Assembly (NCBI RefSeq): GCF_049306965.1
Contig: NC_133176.1
Span: forward strand, 44,521,001-44,585,000
Source of the DNA: Danio rerio
Taxonomy: Eukaryota > Chordata > Actinopteri > Cypriniformes > Danionidae
Direction: 5' to 3'
Length of the DNA stretch: 64,000 nucleotides
Under the pieces are notes generated by a model, which was given only the letters and a program-made list of their open reading frames with translations, was not told the DNA's origin and did no database searches. The position numbers and the translations under genes are program-made. Positions 11,948 to 22,605 of the stretch are shown here, piece by piece; positions within the stretch are counted from its first letter, which is position 1; the number at the start of each line of letters is the position of its first letter.

Positions 11948-12418
11948 ATTAGGCATGGGGTGATAACCTTTTTCAAAGTATACCATGGTTGGAAAAAAGT
12001 CAAGGTATTAAAACCAGCAAATTTTTTATTTATTTTTTTGCTGTACTGTTTCTATGGTATACATACAACATAGTTTTTAACATTTTTTTTTTCTTTTTTC
12101 GTTGTTTAGGACAACAGTATTTCCAGCAGAAAAGATCTTTAAAAATGGCATTTAAAATTGTTAAGAAATCTGTGTTTTTGAAACTAAGACAGCAGAAATC
12201 AATGATTCATTTGAATTATTTAGTCTGACATGTTCACTACTCTAAAATATTATAAATGTTTCTCAAAAATAAATATAGTGTCTTCAAAGAGTAAAAAAAG
12301 TTTTGTTTTTTACCTAGAAATTTAAAAAGCACATATTTTAGAGCAGTAACACAATACCGTGAAACCATGATATTTTTATCCAAGGTTATCATACCATCAG
12401 AATCTTATACCAGCCTGC
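11948..12418 (+). mobile_element. MITE, GGCATGGG family (copy 1)
   Basis: The left end GGCATGGGGTGATAACC and the right end ACCAGCCTGCCT are inverted relative to each other. The interior shares the words GTATACCA, GTCAAGGT, ACAACAGTAT, CAATACCGTG and CCAAGGTTATCATA with copies at 14881-15235 and 49755-50213, in the same order and orientation. It is a non-autonomous DNA transposon with no coding content. Confidence 0.65.
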
Positions 12419-12782
12419 CTGACGGATGTCCGTGACCAATATACACTCGCATCTTTTGAAGCACCTCAAACATGACTGCCTCTTTTTAAAGACACTGTGT
12501 AACGTTAAGGGAAATTTAACCACACCTCTATTTATACTTTTACATGCACTGCTCATCAATGTCTGTTCTGAAGCAGAGGACCAATCAGATGAACTCGGAG
12601 GCGGGGCAACCATTGCGAGCTTCTATTAATAAGGGAAGGCACAATGGTAATTCAAAAGTAAACAAGGATAAAAGAAATATAAAATACAGGTAAAAAAACA
12701 ACAACAAAGAATAAAAAAAATTTAATTATAATTTGTTAAAAATGTTTTAAAGGAATTAAAAAATAATAAAAAGACAAAATAG

Positions 12783-13130
12783 TAAGGCAAGGCAAGTTTA
12801 TTTATATCGCAGATTTCACACACAATGGCAAATCAAAGTGCTTTACATAAACAAGAATTAAAAAAGACACGTATAAGAAAATAAAAAAACAAACAAACAA
12901 TAAAAATGATTAAAAACAGATAAAAACAGATGAAAATGTGTTAAAACATTATAAAAGGTTATAAAAGAATGAAAAAGAAAAAGACATAATAGTGCGATCT
13001 GTCGGATGTATAGCACAGTGCTCATTCAGTAAAGGCACAGCTAAACAGATGTGTTTTCAGTCTTGATTTGAATGTGCCTAATGTTGGAGTGCATCTCATC
13101 ATTTCTGGAAGAAATAATGGCAACATTTGC
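12783..13130 (-). mobile_element. L2-like LINE 3' end or related repeat
   Basis: Read on the minus strand it ends with a typical fish LINE tail, AAAGCACTTTGATTTGCCAT, then ATATAAATAAACTTGCCTTG with a CTTGC-type repeat. A second conserved part at 13035-13125 (plus-strand word AAACAGATGTGTTTTCAGTC) belongs to the same common fish repeat. There is no open frame. Assignment to L2/CR1 is from tail style only. Confidence 0.45.
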
Positions 13131-13342
13131 ATCTCACAGATTTAGACACAAAGCCACATCAGGACAGACTGTTTTTCAGCAAAGTACACAAACTAAACCA
13201 TGTTGCCTGTACCGTGACACCTAGGCAATTAAGATTTCTTCATGTTACATACATGTGCATTCATAAAAAAGTGCGATATTTAATATATTTACTTGACTGA
13301 TCAGCAAACGTCTTAATGAAAACACACATTTTTCCCATTGTC

Positions 13343-14257
13343 TTATTTTCCTTTCATATTTTCGATAAGCTTTGACAAACACGTAATGGGCTTCAGATAG
13401 CCCTCATCATACATCCTAAGTAGTGGTGATAATAAAAGAGTAATCCTAGTGGCAGACAGAATAACTGGAAAAGCACTACAAGCAAATAGGTGCTCACCGA
13501 TTTGAGCTACACGCATAAAAAAAGCTATTACCAGAGGTAAATAACAAACCAATATAGATGCTAAAATATGAGAGATGATTCTGAAGGCTTTCCTTTTCTG
13601 CTGGCTCTCAACAGCTCTGCCTTTGTCTGTTTTACTGGGTCTGTCTTTGTTTCGATCTCCTGGTCCTAGACGCTTCAGAGCACAAAGAACAGATGTACAG
13701 CAATAGGAAATTAGCATCACTGCGATGCAGAAAAACATGAAGAATATTTCATCTGGGAAAAAGAGTATTCCGATGAAAATGAGCCTGAAACTGTTGCTCA
13801 GTCCGATTAGCCAGGAGGCCGCTGCCAGTGCAATCCTGTACTGGATACGGTTATATCTCATGAACGCTACTGGATGAATCACTGCCATATAGTGTTCAAG
13901 ACACAAGTAGATCTGGAGAAGAGGTCTGACGGTCCAGTGGAGACCAATGAGAAACAATCCAATCTTATAGCCTGCCACTGTGGTATACTTGGAAATAATT
14001 AAGTCTACAAGGCAATGAATGCAGTAAAACAGCTCCACTATAGTAAGATTCAACAGAAATACAGTGCTGGCTTTGATGTTCTTATGGATAAACACCCGGA
14101 AGGACCAGCAATGGATCGGTGTTCCCACAACCAGAAATAGCGCTGTAGTGATGGTAATGATTAGAGAGCCAAAGTATCCCTGACAAACAGAGTACCATTT
14201 TAAATTCTCATCTAATAAGGATGTGAAATTGCTTTCTTGAAATGATGAGTTATACAT
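13343..14257 (-). CDS. orphan class-A-like GPCR (copy 3)
   Basis: This is a 304-residue seven-helix receptor on the minus strand, with one coding exon. The ATG lies 12 bases after the acceptor TTTCCCAG (intron 14392-14270, 123 bp; donor CCAG/GTATGAC as in copy 1). TM2 has Glu in place of the class A Asp (TIVELFYC). TM3 ends LEHYMAVIHPV. TM6 has CYLP and TM7 SPLLRMY. Glycosylation sites in the N-terminus are N3 (NSS) and NFT. The C-tail ends KLIENMKGK. It points away from copies 1 and 2 and in the same direction as copy 4, with which it shares the TM2 Glu, so the two pairs look like sub-lineages. Ligand and coupling are not known. Confidence 0.9.
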   Translation of the reverse strand: MYNSSFQESNFTSLLDENLKWYSVCQGYFGSLIITITTALFLVVGTPIHCWSFRVFIHKNIKASTVFLLNLTIVELFYCIHCLVDLIISKYTTVAGYKIGLFLIGLHWTVRPLLQIYLCLEHYMAVIHPVAFMRYNRIQYRIALAAASWLIGLSNSFRLIFIGILFFPDEIFFMFFCIAVMLISYCCTSVLCALKRLGPGDRNKDRPSKTDKGRAVESQQKRKAFRIISHILASILVCYLPLVIAFFMRVAQIGEHLFACSAFPVILSATRITLLLSPLLRMYDEGYLKPITCLSKLIENMKGK

Positions 14258-14392
14258 GGTTGTACGAAGCTGGGAAAAATAGTAAACACAGAGTCATTTT
14301 AATGATTTAAAATTAATTTCAAATACACAAAATTAAAGGCTGTATAATAGTAAAAACTGATTTTAAGGTCTATATTAAAATAAATGTCATAC

Positions 14393-14525
14393 CTGGATTG
14401 ATAAGTGAGTTTCTTTATAAAACGTGTATATGATCCCAACAGCACCAAAGAAGTCTAACTTCCTTAGTCCCAATGACACAATAGATGTACCTGTGCTAAC
14501 ATGATTGTCTGTGTTTTGCTTTATG
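14393..14525 (-). promoter_or_regulatory. GPCR3 promoter-side block and 5'UTR exon
   Basis: On the minus strand this reads AAGCAAAACACAGACAATCA then TGTTAGCACAGGTAC, a diverged version of the octamer-like element at GPCR1, GPCR4 and the truncated copy. It continues to the 5'UTR exon, which ends TCCAG before GTATGAC at 14392. The exon start is not defined. Confidence 0.5.
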
Positions 14526-14880
14526 GTCATGTTGCTTTTGTCTGTGAATGAATGTCCATATTTCAAAAATATATCATATAATAGTGCACACAAATCATGG
14601 AGCAATATTTAAAATGGAAATTCATGACACATAATTAACATAGTTTTTACATACTGACATTTTAGTAGGCATTAAGAGTTGCCAAAAATGCTATTGTAAT
14701 TATTTTTGAGGGTCAGTTCATGATTTATGTGTACTAAAGGAGGGGTAAGGTGAAAACTTTGTGTTTAAAAAATAAAAAAACTACTCTTGCAAATCATCTT
14801 AAAAAATAAAATACTGACTTACAATTTTCAGTAAGCCAAAGGCAACAGTTTAATGCTATGTCCCTGCCATGTCATAAATA

Positions 14881-15235
14881 GGCAAGGGATGATAACCGGC
14901 TTCACGGTTTGGAAAAAGTCAAGCTTTTAAAACCACCAGAATTTTCTGATACACCATTCAGTAAATGTAGTTTTTTTTGCGACTATTTTATTTAGTTGTT
15001 TAGGGCAACAGTATATCTAGCAGAGAAGGACCCTCCACATCAAAAGCTATTGATACAACATATTTTAAATGTTTCTTAAAACAAAATATATTGTGTTCAA
15101 TGCAGGAAAAGTTGTTATTTTTTTTACCCAGACATTTAATAAAAAGATATTTTACAGTAATCACAATACCGTGATACCGATATTTTTAGCCAAGGTTATC
15201 ATAATCGTCACAATCTTTTACCGGCCCATGCCTAG
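14881..15235 (+). mobile_element. MITE, GGCATGGG family (copy 2)
   Basis: Left end GGCAAGGGATGATAACC; right end ACCGGCCCATGCC, inverted relative to the left. It shares interior words with copies 1 and 3 and is shorter (about 355 bp). Non-coding. Confidence 0.65.
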
Positions 15236-17034
15236 TCAGAAATACAACTATATCTACTGCTCACGGGTTGTTGTTTTTTTTTTTTTTTCATGTACAGTAT
15301 GAGAACATGCCTTAATGTGTCTTGTTTTGTCAGGTTGTAATATTTTAAAGTAATCATTATATTAGAACTGCTTTTTTAACAGGTTAAAATTTCTTTTATT
15401 TGCATTCTTTAAAAAAAAAAAAATGTTAATAATTTTTTTATTTTATTTGGTAAAACGTCTGACCATATTTGAATATGGTTCATATTTGGTGAACGTCTGT
15501 CATATTTGAAGTAATGGTTCTGCTCTGTTGACTTTACCACCTTAAATCACATTATCAAGTGGCAAATGTGCTGAAATCTATGAGCCATATTATCCTTCAG
15601 CTTGTCAAGAACCAGTTTCTTAAGGGCTACATGACTCAAATATACAAGCAAAGACAACAGAGGTTATGTGATCTGGGTCATCTCTGTAGGACTACATGTA
15701 CCCGATCGACAGGATTCCCCCCACTGACATATTTAGCTGTAACAGAGAGCTAAATTTTTCAGACGAGGCTCGTGTAATTCAGTATGTTTGGCCTTTTAGA
15801 GGTGCTGGGTTAACATATCTATAAGTTAACAAGATAGACACTTCTGGTGGTATGTATATACAGCAAAAATTTTGTGTTAACTTGTGCTATTACAAGTTTT
15901 ATGTTTAGTTTTATATAACACTTGCCCTTGACTGACCAACATGGACGTTCTCATGTTCCCACCTTCCAGGAATGTAGACAGCATGATGAATATCTGTCCA
16001 GGAGTTGTAAATCAGATTATCCTATTAACTTCACACTATTCGCTGAGCGACATATTGCAGAGTGACTTCAGGTCATCATTCCACTCCTATAAAAAATATG
16101 ATCATATAAGTTACATCTCGTGCTGTTAGCCCCCAGTGAGAAATGTTGAATGATTTAATCTGCTGAATGTGTGAATTTGAACATATCCTGGAGTCATCCT
16201 GCATCAGATGATCATCCAAAAATAGGATTTACCTAAATAGATTTGTGAGCAATGTGTGGGAGGGAGGGATGGATGGATGCTCGTCACTCTTGGTATTTGA
16301 GTTTTAAGCCTGCTGGGGTCAAGGAGCGATTAAATGAAAAGATGCTGTGATTTTCTCTCTAATATGTAGAGCAGAAATCCATCAGAGCTATCTGTTTGAT
16401 TTTTATGTGTCTTTCGAATTAAATTGCATTTGTCTTCAATTCAAATCAAGTCCTCATAACTTCTATAAAGATAATATAAAAACATAATATAAAAACACAA
16501 ACAACAAAAGAAAAAAGTGATTTCTAAATTTACTTTCACTTGTATTTCATTGCAGAAAATGCAACAAACATTATTAAATTTTTTACTTATTTTCTTTATT
16601 GTTTTTTTTTTTTAATAAACAAGTATTTCAATCTTGGTTTTTGCAACACAATTCGTTCGAGATGAACAAATCTTTTATCGAGTCATTTCATTCATTTGGT
16701 TCAATTTGCTAAAATATTATTTAAATATCACAAATTGCTTCCAAACACATCTACAACGAGCCCAAAAGGTTGATTACACGACAAATAAGTCATAAATAGA
16801 TTACCATAAGAAGGAGAAAATAATAATGTAATGTTTACCTGCTCTTTTGTCTATGAAGGTATTGTCTCTTTGCTCAGCTCAACTCTTCATGCCTTCAAAT
16901 GTCAGTGGTTCGTGCACGTTACACTGACAGTCATATAATCTTAACCAAAGTGCACAGTCTGAGCCGATAGGAGCCATGATAATTAGTTCACCTTTCGAGT
17001 CTTCTGGTTCTTGAGGTGTTCGTTCATCACGTGA

Positions 17035-17290
17035 CAGAATGAATCAAACCCGAGGACTCGAGAGGTGAACGGATCAATTCTTTTTCCGGCTCTAAACACA
17101 TATGATTGACCCGTGATGAACGAATCACTTAAACCCGATAAAGGACTCAAGAGATGAACTATTAAAATTTTTTTCTGGCTCTAAACGCATATGATTGACT
17201 CATAAGGAACGAATGACTCAAACCCGATAGAGGACTCGAGAGAACACATATGATTGGCTTCTGCCTTTCCGCGGTGAACGACTCAAAAGA
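17035..17290. repeat. short tandem repeat, unit about 90 bp, 3 units
   Basis: The order 'GAATCA(A/C)...AAACCCGA', 'GGACTC(G/A)AGAG', 'GGCTCTAAAC' and 'CATATGATTG' repeats about three times with small changes, the last unit being partial. It is non-coding and lies within the part of duplication copy 1 that copy 2 lacks. Confidence 0.6.
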
Positions 17291-17389
17291 TACCACCTGC
17301 ACAAATGTGCGCACGCACGCATGAACGAATCACTCCCTGAGAAGATTCGTGGTTGCTGAGTCATATTGAATCCTGCAAATAAGTCTTAA

Positions 17390-18185
17390 GGTGGGCAACA
17401 GTACAGGGCCTTCGATGTCGTATGCCAGATGCCTCCGAGCCTAGAGAAGTTGACGGCGCTTCTGGACGTTAACATAGGGCTTACTTTTGGCACAGTACAG
17501 TTTTAACTGCCATTTGTGGACGTAACTACATATTTTGGTATTTGGCAAAGGTTTGCCAAAGTAGACCTGAGCCTATGTGGTGATATCGCTTATAGATGAA
17601 TAACGATTCTTGTCTGAGGGTTCAGAGATCAGTTGTTCAGCTTAGGCTTGTACTATTTTCCTTTACGCACTGAAATTCCTCCAGATTCCTAATGTTTAAA
17701 ATTATGTTATGCACTGTTGAAGGTGAAATATCCAAATGTCTTCCTATATTTCTTTGAGGAACATTGTTTTTAAACATTTCAATCTTTCCCTCACGTATTT
17801 GTTGGGAAACTGGCAATCCTTGGCTCATCTTTGCTCCTAAAGGACTAGACGTTTCTTGGATGCTGTTTTTATACCAAATCATAACCACAATCCCCTGTTG
17901 ACATCACCTGCTTCAAATCAAATCATTATTTAACCAATTACCTGAATACTAGACCCAAATTGCTCCTGTCCCAACTTTTTTTGAAATGTTGCGAGAACCA
18001 AAATTGCAATTTGTGTTTATTTTGAAATAAATAAATAAATAATAAGGAACACATTAAATAATATTTGTTATATTGTCTGCAATGAAGTACATGTCAAACG
18101 TACATTTAGATATCACTACTTTCTTTTTTAGTTTGCATTTTCCATACTATCCCAACCTTTTCTGATTTGGGGTGGTAGAGGAAGT
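17390..18185 (-). mobile_element. Tc1-like transposon relic, N-terminal half
   Basis: On the minus strand, 17888-17637 translates to an N-terminal transposase-like helix-turn-helix (QQIREGKIEMFKNNVPQRNI, then GRHLDISPSTVHNII). The stretch at about 17560-17400 gives 'YFGKPLP' and 'QLKLYCAKSKPYVN', matching the middle of fish Tc1-like transposases (YFQKPLS..., KLYNAKSKP). The catalytic C-terminal part is missing. The element is disrupted and dead. It lies in the insert specific to duplication copy 1. Confidence 0.65.
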
Positions 18186-19959
18186 TCTAGCAAAGAACTG
18201 CTTCAAAATGCTCCTGTTCAGTTGTCACAGATGAAGTTCAGTTCAGTGAAATGCAAATGTCACTTCTGAAAGCCAAAACACTGAAGAACCAGTCAGTGTG
18301 GCCTGTTAAAGCACATCTCCAATGTCATTAGAAAGCATTCATTTCTCCATGCTAATGTGTTAGCTGTCCTCAGACAGATTATTATATCAACAACTGGACC
18401 AAGGACAAACAGATCGTCTCAAGTAGACAGTGTTTCATCAGGACGTTCATCACCATATGACAAGCAGGCAAAATTTGCTTTGGCATGATCAAGCTGAGAA
18501 AAATTTACTTGCCTGTTGCTTTTAAGAATATATATATATAAAAAATAATGACATTATCGGTTATTTAATTTCATTGAGTTCATTTTAGTGCATTTAAGAT
18601 ATTAAACCTAAGTATACAATTTAAATCAGAGTAAAACCAGTACTTTTACATGTGCTTATCGAGTTGGTCTACAAATCAAAATAATTATACTATATATTTC
18701 ATGGAAGCATGTCAAAATATTTTTTTAGAAAATGGTCATTTGTGTTTAAAAATAAAACAACATTATGCATCTCTAAAGTGTACTTGTGTTATGTTTATGA
18801 AAAACACTCTTTCAAGCTAAGCGCTTTCCTTTTATAATATTTGATCCAAGTATGCTTTTAACAAATGTACTTTTAGGTTTACTTTTAAGACTTAAGTAAA
18901 CAAGTGGCACTCCTTAATCACACTTCATCAAAAAACAAACATTTCTGAGTTTCTTCAATGTAATTTCTTTTTTTATTTATTTATTTATTTTTTTACTGTG
19001 AACATTTATAACACGCATGCCGTCTCCTGGAAAGGTTTTTGAATAATGTGACTTCTTGGTTTTGACAAATGTTATTTGAAAAATATTACTCATTCGTGAG
19101 AAGGCACGCATGCTGTGGTTGTAACTGTGGAAACACTGCAGCTGTGTGCCACTTTACACTAGACAAATGTCTCTCACCTCTTCCTCATGTTACGAGGACA
19201 TGCTGTCACAATGTTTGAAAAACACCCTGCTGGCCTGCTATTAGTTATATATGTAATGAAGAGAGCACACATCTGAGCACACGTCTCTCATGCTGTCTAC
19301 AGTCGCCCACTCATTAGACTTTAAAGGATCTGATTATTCATATATTTAACACCAGAGAACTATTTCACGGTCCATATTTTAAGCTTGATCGGGAGCTAAA
19401 TGTTGAGTCTCGGTCAAGATTGATGGACTGAGTGAAAGGAAAAGCTTATCAACAAATACTTTCTCTTTTGTTGCTTGAATAATGAGCAGTTCATTAAGTC
19501 AAGAGAGTGTCAACATCAATGACAAATCAAAGTGTCCACAAAAAGGACAAAAATCTTCATAATGCTATAATATGTTTTCTTAAATAGTTATATGAAAATT
19601 AAATGAATGGCTGTAATGACTTTTGTGAGAATGTGGTGTAAAAATACTAAGAAAGGAGCAAAATCAATACCACCATAGACAATTACAGTGTACAAATACA
19701 GTCCTGAATCATGAATTTCACATTTAATTCAATGTGTTGCTTCTTTATTTTTAGTAGGAGAAATCTACGAGTAATCTTTTAATATTCATATGAAATATAA
19801 ATAGAAATAATATATTGATTACACCATATAACTTGTCAGACAATATTTTTAAAAATATTCTTCAGACATAATACTATACAATTTACTATACTATAATAAA
19901 TAATTTATTTGATATACTTTTTTTCCAAACAGACCTGCACATACTGCTGAAATATCTCT

Positions 19960-20855
19960 GCATACAGAAGTAAAGACATGATGCTTTATTTCCAAGATGG
20001 TGGAGAGTAAACTTTGAATTTAATACAATAGATATAGTGTAATACATCAAGCGATGCTTGTATTGTTATATTTTAGTCAAATCAATTTTTGTACAAGTTT
20101 AATATTTTCTTGCATAATTATGTACAATAAAAACCTATACTCTACTTATTAACTGTATCAGCAGGAGACAACCCTTGTGAGCGCTTTCAATACACATCTC
20201 TATTAAAAAAAAGACAGCAGAGATGACGAAAAACATAATATAAAAATGTATTTACATACAATACACATAAGAACTAATCATCTACAACTGATTTTACAAC
20301 ATTACTATAGTTAATAGTCATTGATTACTTGATCCAAGTTAGAAAAATCCCCAAATCTTAACACTCACACACTTTATTTAGAAATTATGTTATGCAATAT
20401 AGGAAATAATTATATTGTAAATACAACAATGGTAAATATTTAAATACACTAACACCAAAAATGAGAGAATACGTAAAGTTTGTTTGTCAGAACTTTATCA
20501 TAATTATTTTATTACACAGCTTTTTTTGTATTCTTGATTCTGATTGGCCAGTCAAGACATTCCAAGGTGTTTTGTAAGGGATAACGTACATTCAGGAAAC
20601 CCTTAGATCCTGCAGGCTTGCCAAGCCTGTCCATGATAAACCTACCAGGCTCTATGGAATAACAACCACCTGGATGAATTTCATCCCTAACTTACAAGAC
20701 ACTTAATAACATTAACAATAATATATAATGTTGGCAGTATCACAAAATGTAACAAGTGATCCTATATTCCTCCTTCTCAGAACTGATCCAATTTCATTAT
20801 CTTTATCACTAGCTTGTATTTAATAGACCAATTTTAAATTTAAAACGATTATCAG
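19960..20855. other. intergenic, nothing recognised
   Basis: AT-rich sequence between the end of the duplicated segment and the 3' end of GPCR4. No coding exon or RNA gene is seen. Polyadenylation-like AATAAA words occur, but none is decisive. Confidence 0.45.
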
Positions 20856-20859
20856 CGTC

Positions 20860-21735
20860 TTATTTTGCCTGATTTTTTGGTGAAAAACACATGATGTCTT
20901 TCATATGGCCTTCACTATACATTCTGATCAGTGGCGAAAAGATTATAGTAATCAAAGTAAAGGTCAGAATAATTGGAAAGGCTGTACATACATAGAACTG
21001 GCTACTGATTTCGACTATTAACATAAAAAACGCTATTACCTGAGGTACAAAACAAACCAGGATGGACAATAAAATATGAGAGATGACTCTGAAGGCTTTT
21101 CTTTTCTGCTGGTTCATTTCTACACTTTTTCGATCTCTTGGTCCTGGATGTTTCAGAGCACGAAGGACAGAAAGACAGCAGAATGAGATTATCATCACTG
21201 CTATGCAAAAAAGCACGAAGAACAAATGATCTGGATAGAGAGGCGTTTCAATGAAAATGAGCCTCAAGCTGTTGACCAGTGCGATTATCCAAGATGCCGC
21301 TGCCAGTGCAACCCTGTACTGGATGCTGTTATATCTCAGAAATGTTACCGGATGAACCACTGCCACATAATGTTCAAGACACAAGAATATCTGGAGAAGA
21401 GGTCTGACAGTCCAGTGGAGACCAACAAAAATGACAATCAGTTTATAGTTTGGCAGTGAGATGGTGTTGGCAATTATTATATCAAAAACGCAAACAAAAC
21501 AAGAAAAAAGCTCCAAAACAGCGATGTTAATTGAAAAAAACAAATTACGGGCCATGTTTCTATGAAGAAACACCCAGAGCGACCAGCAACTGATAGGCGT
21601 TCCCACGAAAAAGTACAATCCTGTAAGACTATTAATGACAAGACTGCCAAAACGTCCCTCACACATGCAGTGCCACTGTAGAATTTCCTTAAACGTGGAG
21701 ACTGAATCATTGCCTTGGATGGATGAATTACACAT
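20860..21735 (-). CDS. orphan class-A-like GPCR (copy 4)
   Basis: This is a 291-residue seven-helix receptor on the minus strand. The ATG at 21735 follows the acceptor TTTTCTCAG; the in-frame codons upstream are acceptor sequence, as in copy 1. TM2 has Glu for Asp (VLELFSC). TM3 ends LEHYVAVVHPV. TM6 has CFVP, so both the Trp and the following residue differ from CWLP. TM7 has SPLIRMY. The third intracellular loop is shorter than in the other copies (PRDRKSVEMNQQKRKAF). Glycosylation sites are N3 and NDS. N-terminal Cys (MCEG) and ECL3 Cys (YVCT) are kept. The 5'UTR donor was not found with confidence. Confidence 0.9.
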   Translation of the reverse strand: MCNSSIQGNDSVSTFKEILQWHCMCEGRFGSLVINSLTGLYFFVGTPISCWSLWVFLHRNMARNLFFSINIAVLELFSCFVCVFDIIIANTISLPNYKLIVIFVGLHWTVRPLLQIFLCLEHYVAVVHPVTFLRYNSIQYRVALAAASWIIALVNSLRLIFIETPLYPDHLFFVLFCIAVMIISFCCLSVLRALKHPGPRDRKSVEMNQQKRKAFRVISHILLSILVCFVPQVIAFFMLIVEISSQFYVCTAFPIILTFTLITIIFSPLIRMYSEGHMKDIMCFSPKNQAK

Positions 21736-22000
21736 GGCTGTGCAGAGCTGAGAAAACAAAGTCAGTTCAAATAAAAAAAAAATAAAAATAAAAAAAAATA
21801 AAAATCACCCACCTTTTATTTGCTAAACTGGACAGAAAGGTTTCTTGATTTCTTGGCTGAACAGCTTAAAATTAGTTTGCCAATTTTAAACTGCGTGAAA
21901 TATGGACTAGAGGAATAAAAGAAAACGCACACTACACCAAAAAGTTCTTCCATCCAACAACAAGCCACCAACATTTCCCGACTGTTCATTCATATGAATG

Positions 22001-22031
22001 CACCTGTGCTCATACAAATTGTTTGCATAAG
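22001..22031 (-). promoter_or_regulatory. octamer-like GPCR promoter element (GPCR4)
   Basis: On the minus strand this reads CTTATGCAAACAATTTG then TATGAGCACAGGTG. It matches GPCR1 2256-2284 (CTCATGCAAAAACAATACG, then TATGAGCACTGG) and, less well, the copies at 6930-6960 and 14486-14525. The ATGCAAA core resembles a POU-factor octamer site. Each lies about 230-300 bp upstream of its start codon. Confidence 0.5.
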
Positions 22032-22182
22032 ATTATCCATGTTATTTTGACCAAATAATAGTGTGATTCCATGAAGCTCAATATTTGCAACAGCATATTA
22101 TGAATGAAATGGTGCAATATTTGAATAATAAAAAAAAACAGGGTGCAACCACATCTGTTTTTTAACCTTGTATGAATGCATG

Positions 22183-22383
22183 TGGCGACTCAGTGGCGCA
22201 GTGGGTAGCACGTTCGCCTCACAGCAAGATTTCGAGGTCGCTGGTTCGATCCTCGGCTCAGTTGGCGTTTCTGTGTGGAGTTTGCATGTTCTCCCTGCGT
22301 TCCTCCGGATACTCCGGTTTCCCCCACAGTCCAAAGACATGCGGTATAGGTGAATTGGGTAGGCTAAATTGTCCGTAGTGTAT

Positions 22384-22467
<84 letters not shown>

Positions 22468-22605
22468 ATGTTTCCCAGAGATGGGTTGCGGCTGGATGGG
22501 CATCCGCTGCGTAAAAACTTGCTGGATAAGTTGGCGGTTCATTCCACTGTGGCGACCCCAGATTAATAAAGGGACTAACCCGACAAGAAATTGAATGAAT
22601 GAATG
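22183..22605 (+). mobile_element. DANA SINE, full length, with (TG)n
   Basis: The tRNA-like head has a B box (GGTTCGATCC, about 22241). It is followed by the DANA body words TCTGTGTGGAGTTTGCATG, AAAGACATGCGGT, GGTTGCGGCTGGA and GGCGACCCC, and the tail AATAAAGGGACTAA with GAATGAATG repeats. A (TG)n tract of about 75 bp (22385-22459) sits at the position where the family has a short GTGTG run. This is one of the best-preserved copies in the window. Confidence 0.93.

Larger units (their letters stand above)
15600..19955. repeat. segmental duplication, copy 1 (direct)
   Basis: Four blocks match 25108-28745 in the same order and orientation: 15600-16445 with 25108-26010, 18297-18500 with 26003-26205, 19015-19330 with 27305-27640, and 19365-19955 with 27700-28745. 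The first block is nearly identical over about 600 bp. Copy 1 has about 1.85 kb (16446-18296) that copy 2 lacks, holding a Tc1-like relic and a short tandem repeat. The last block ends in a preserved acceptor CCAAACAG (about 19933). This corresponds to the acceptor of the first coding exon of the ZNF638-like gene, but no coding sequence follows here. The copy is thus an upstream segment cut off from its gene. Confidence 0.8.

Noticed and set aside
17637-17888. 83-codon minus-strand frame as a host helix-turn-helix gene
   Set aside because: It is the N-terminal part of a Tc1-like transposase in a decayed element.
21226-21459. Open frames opposite or within the GPCR genes
   Set aside because: Shadow frames of the receptor coding sequence with no domain or splice support.
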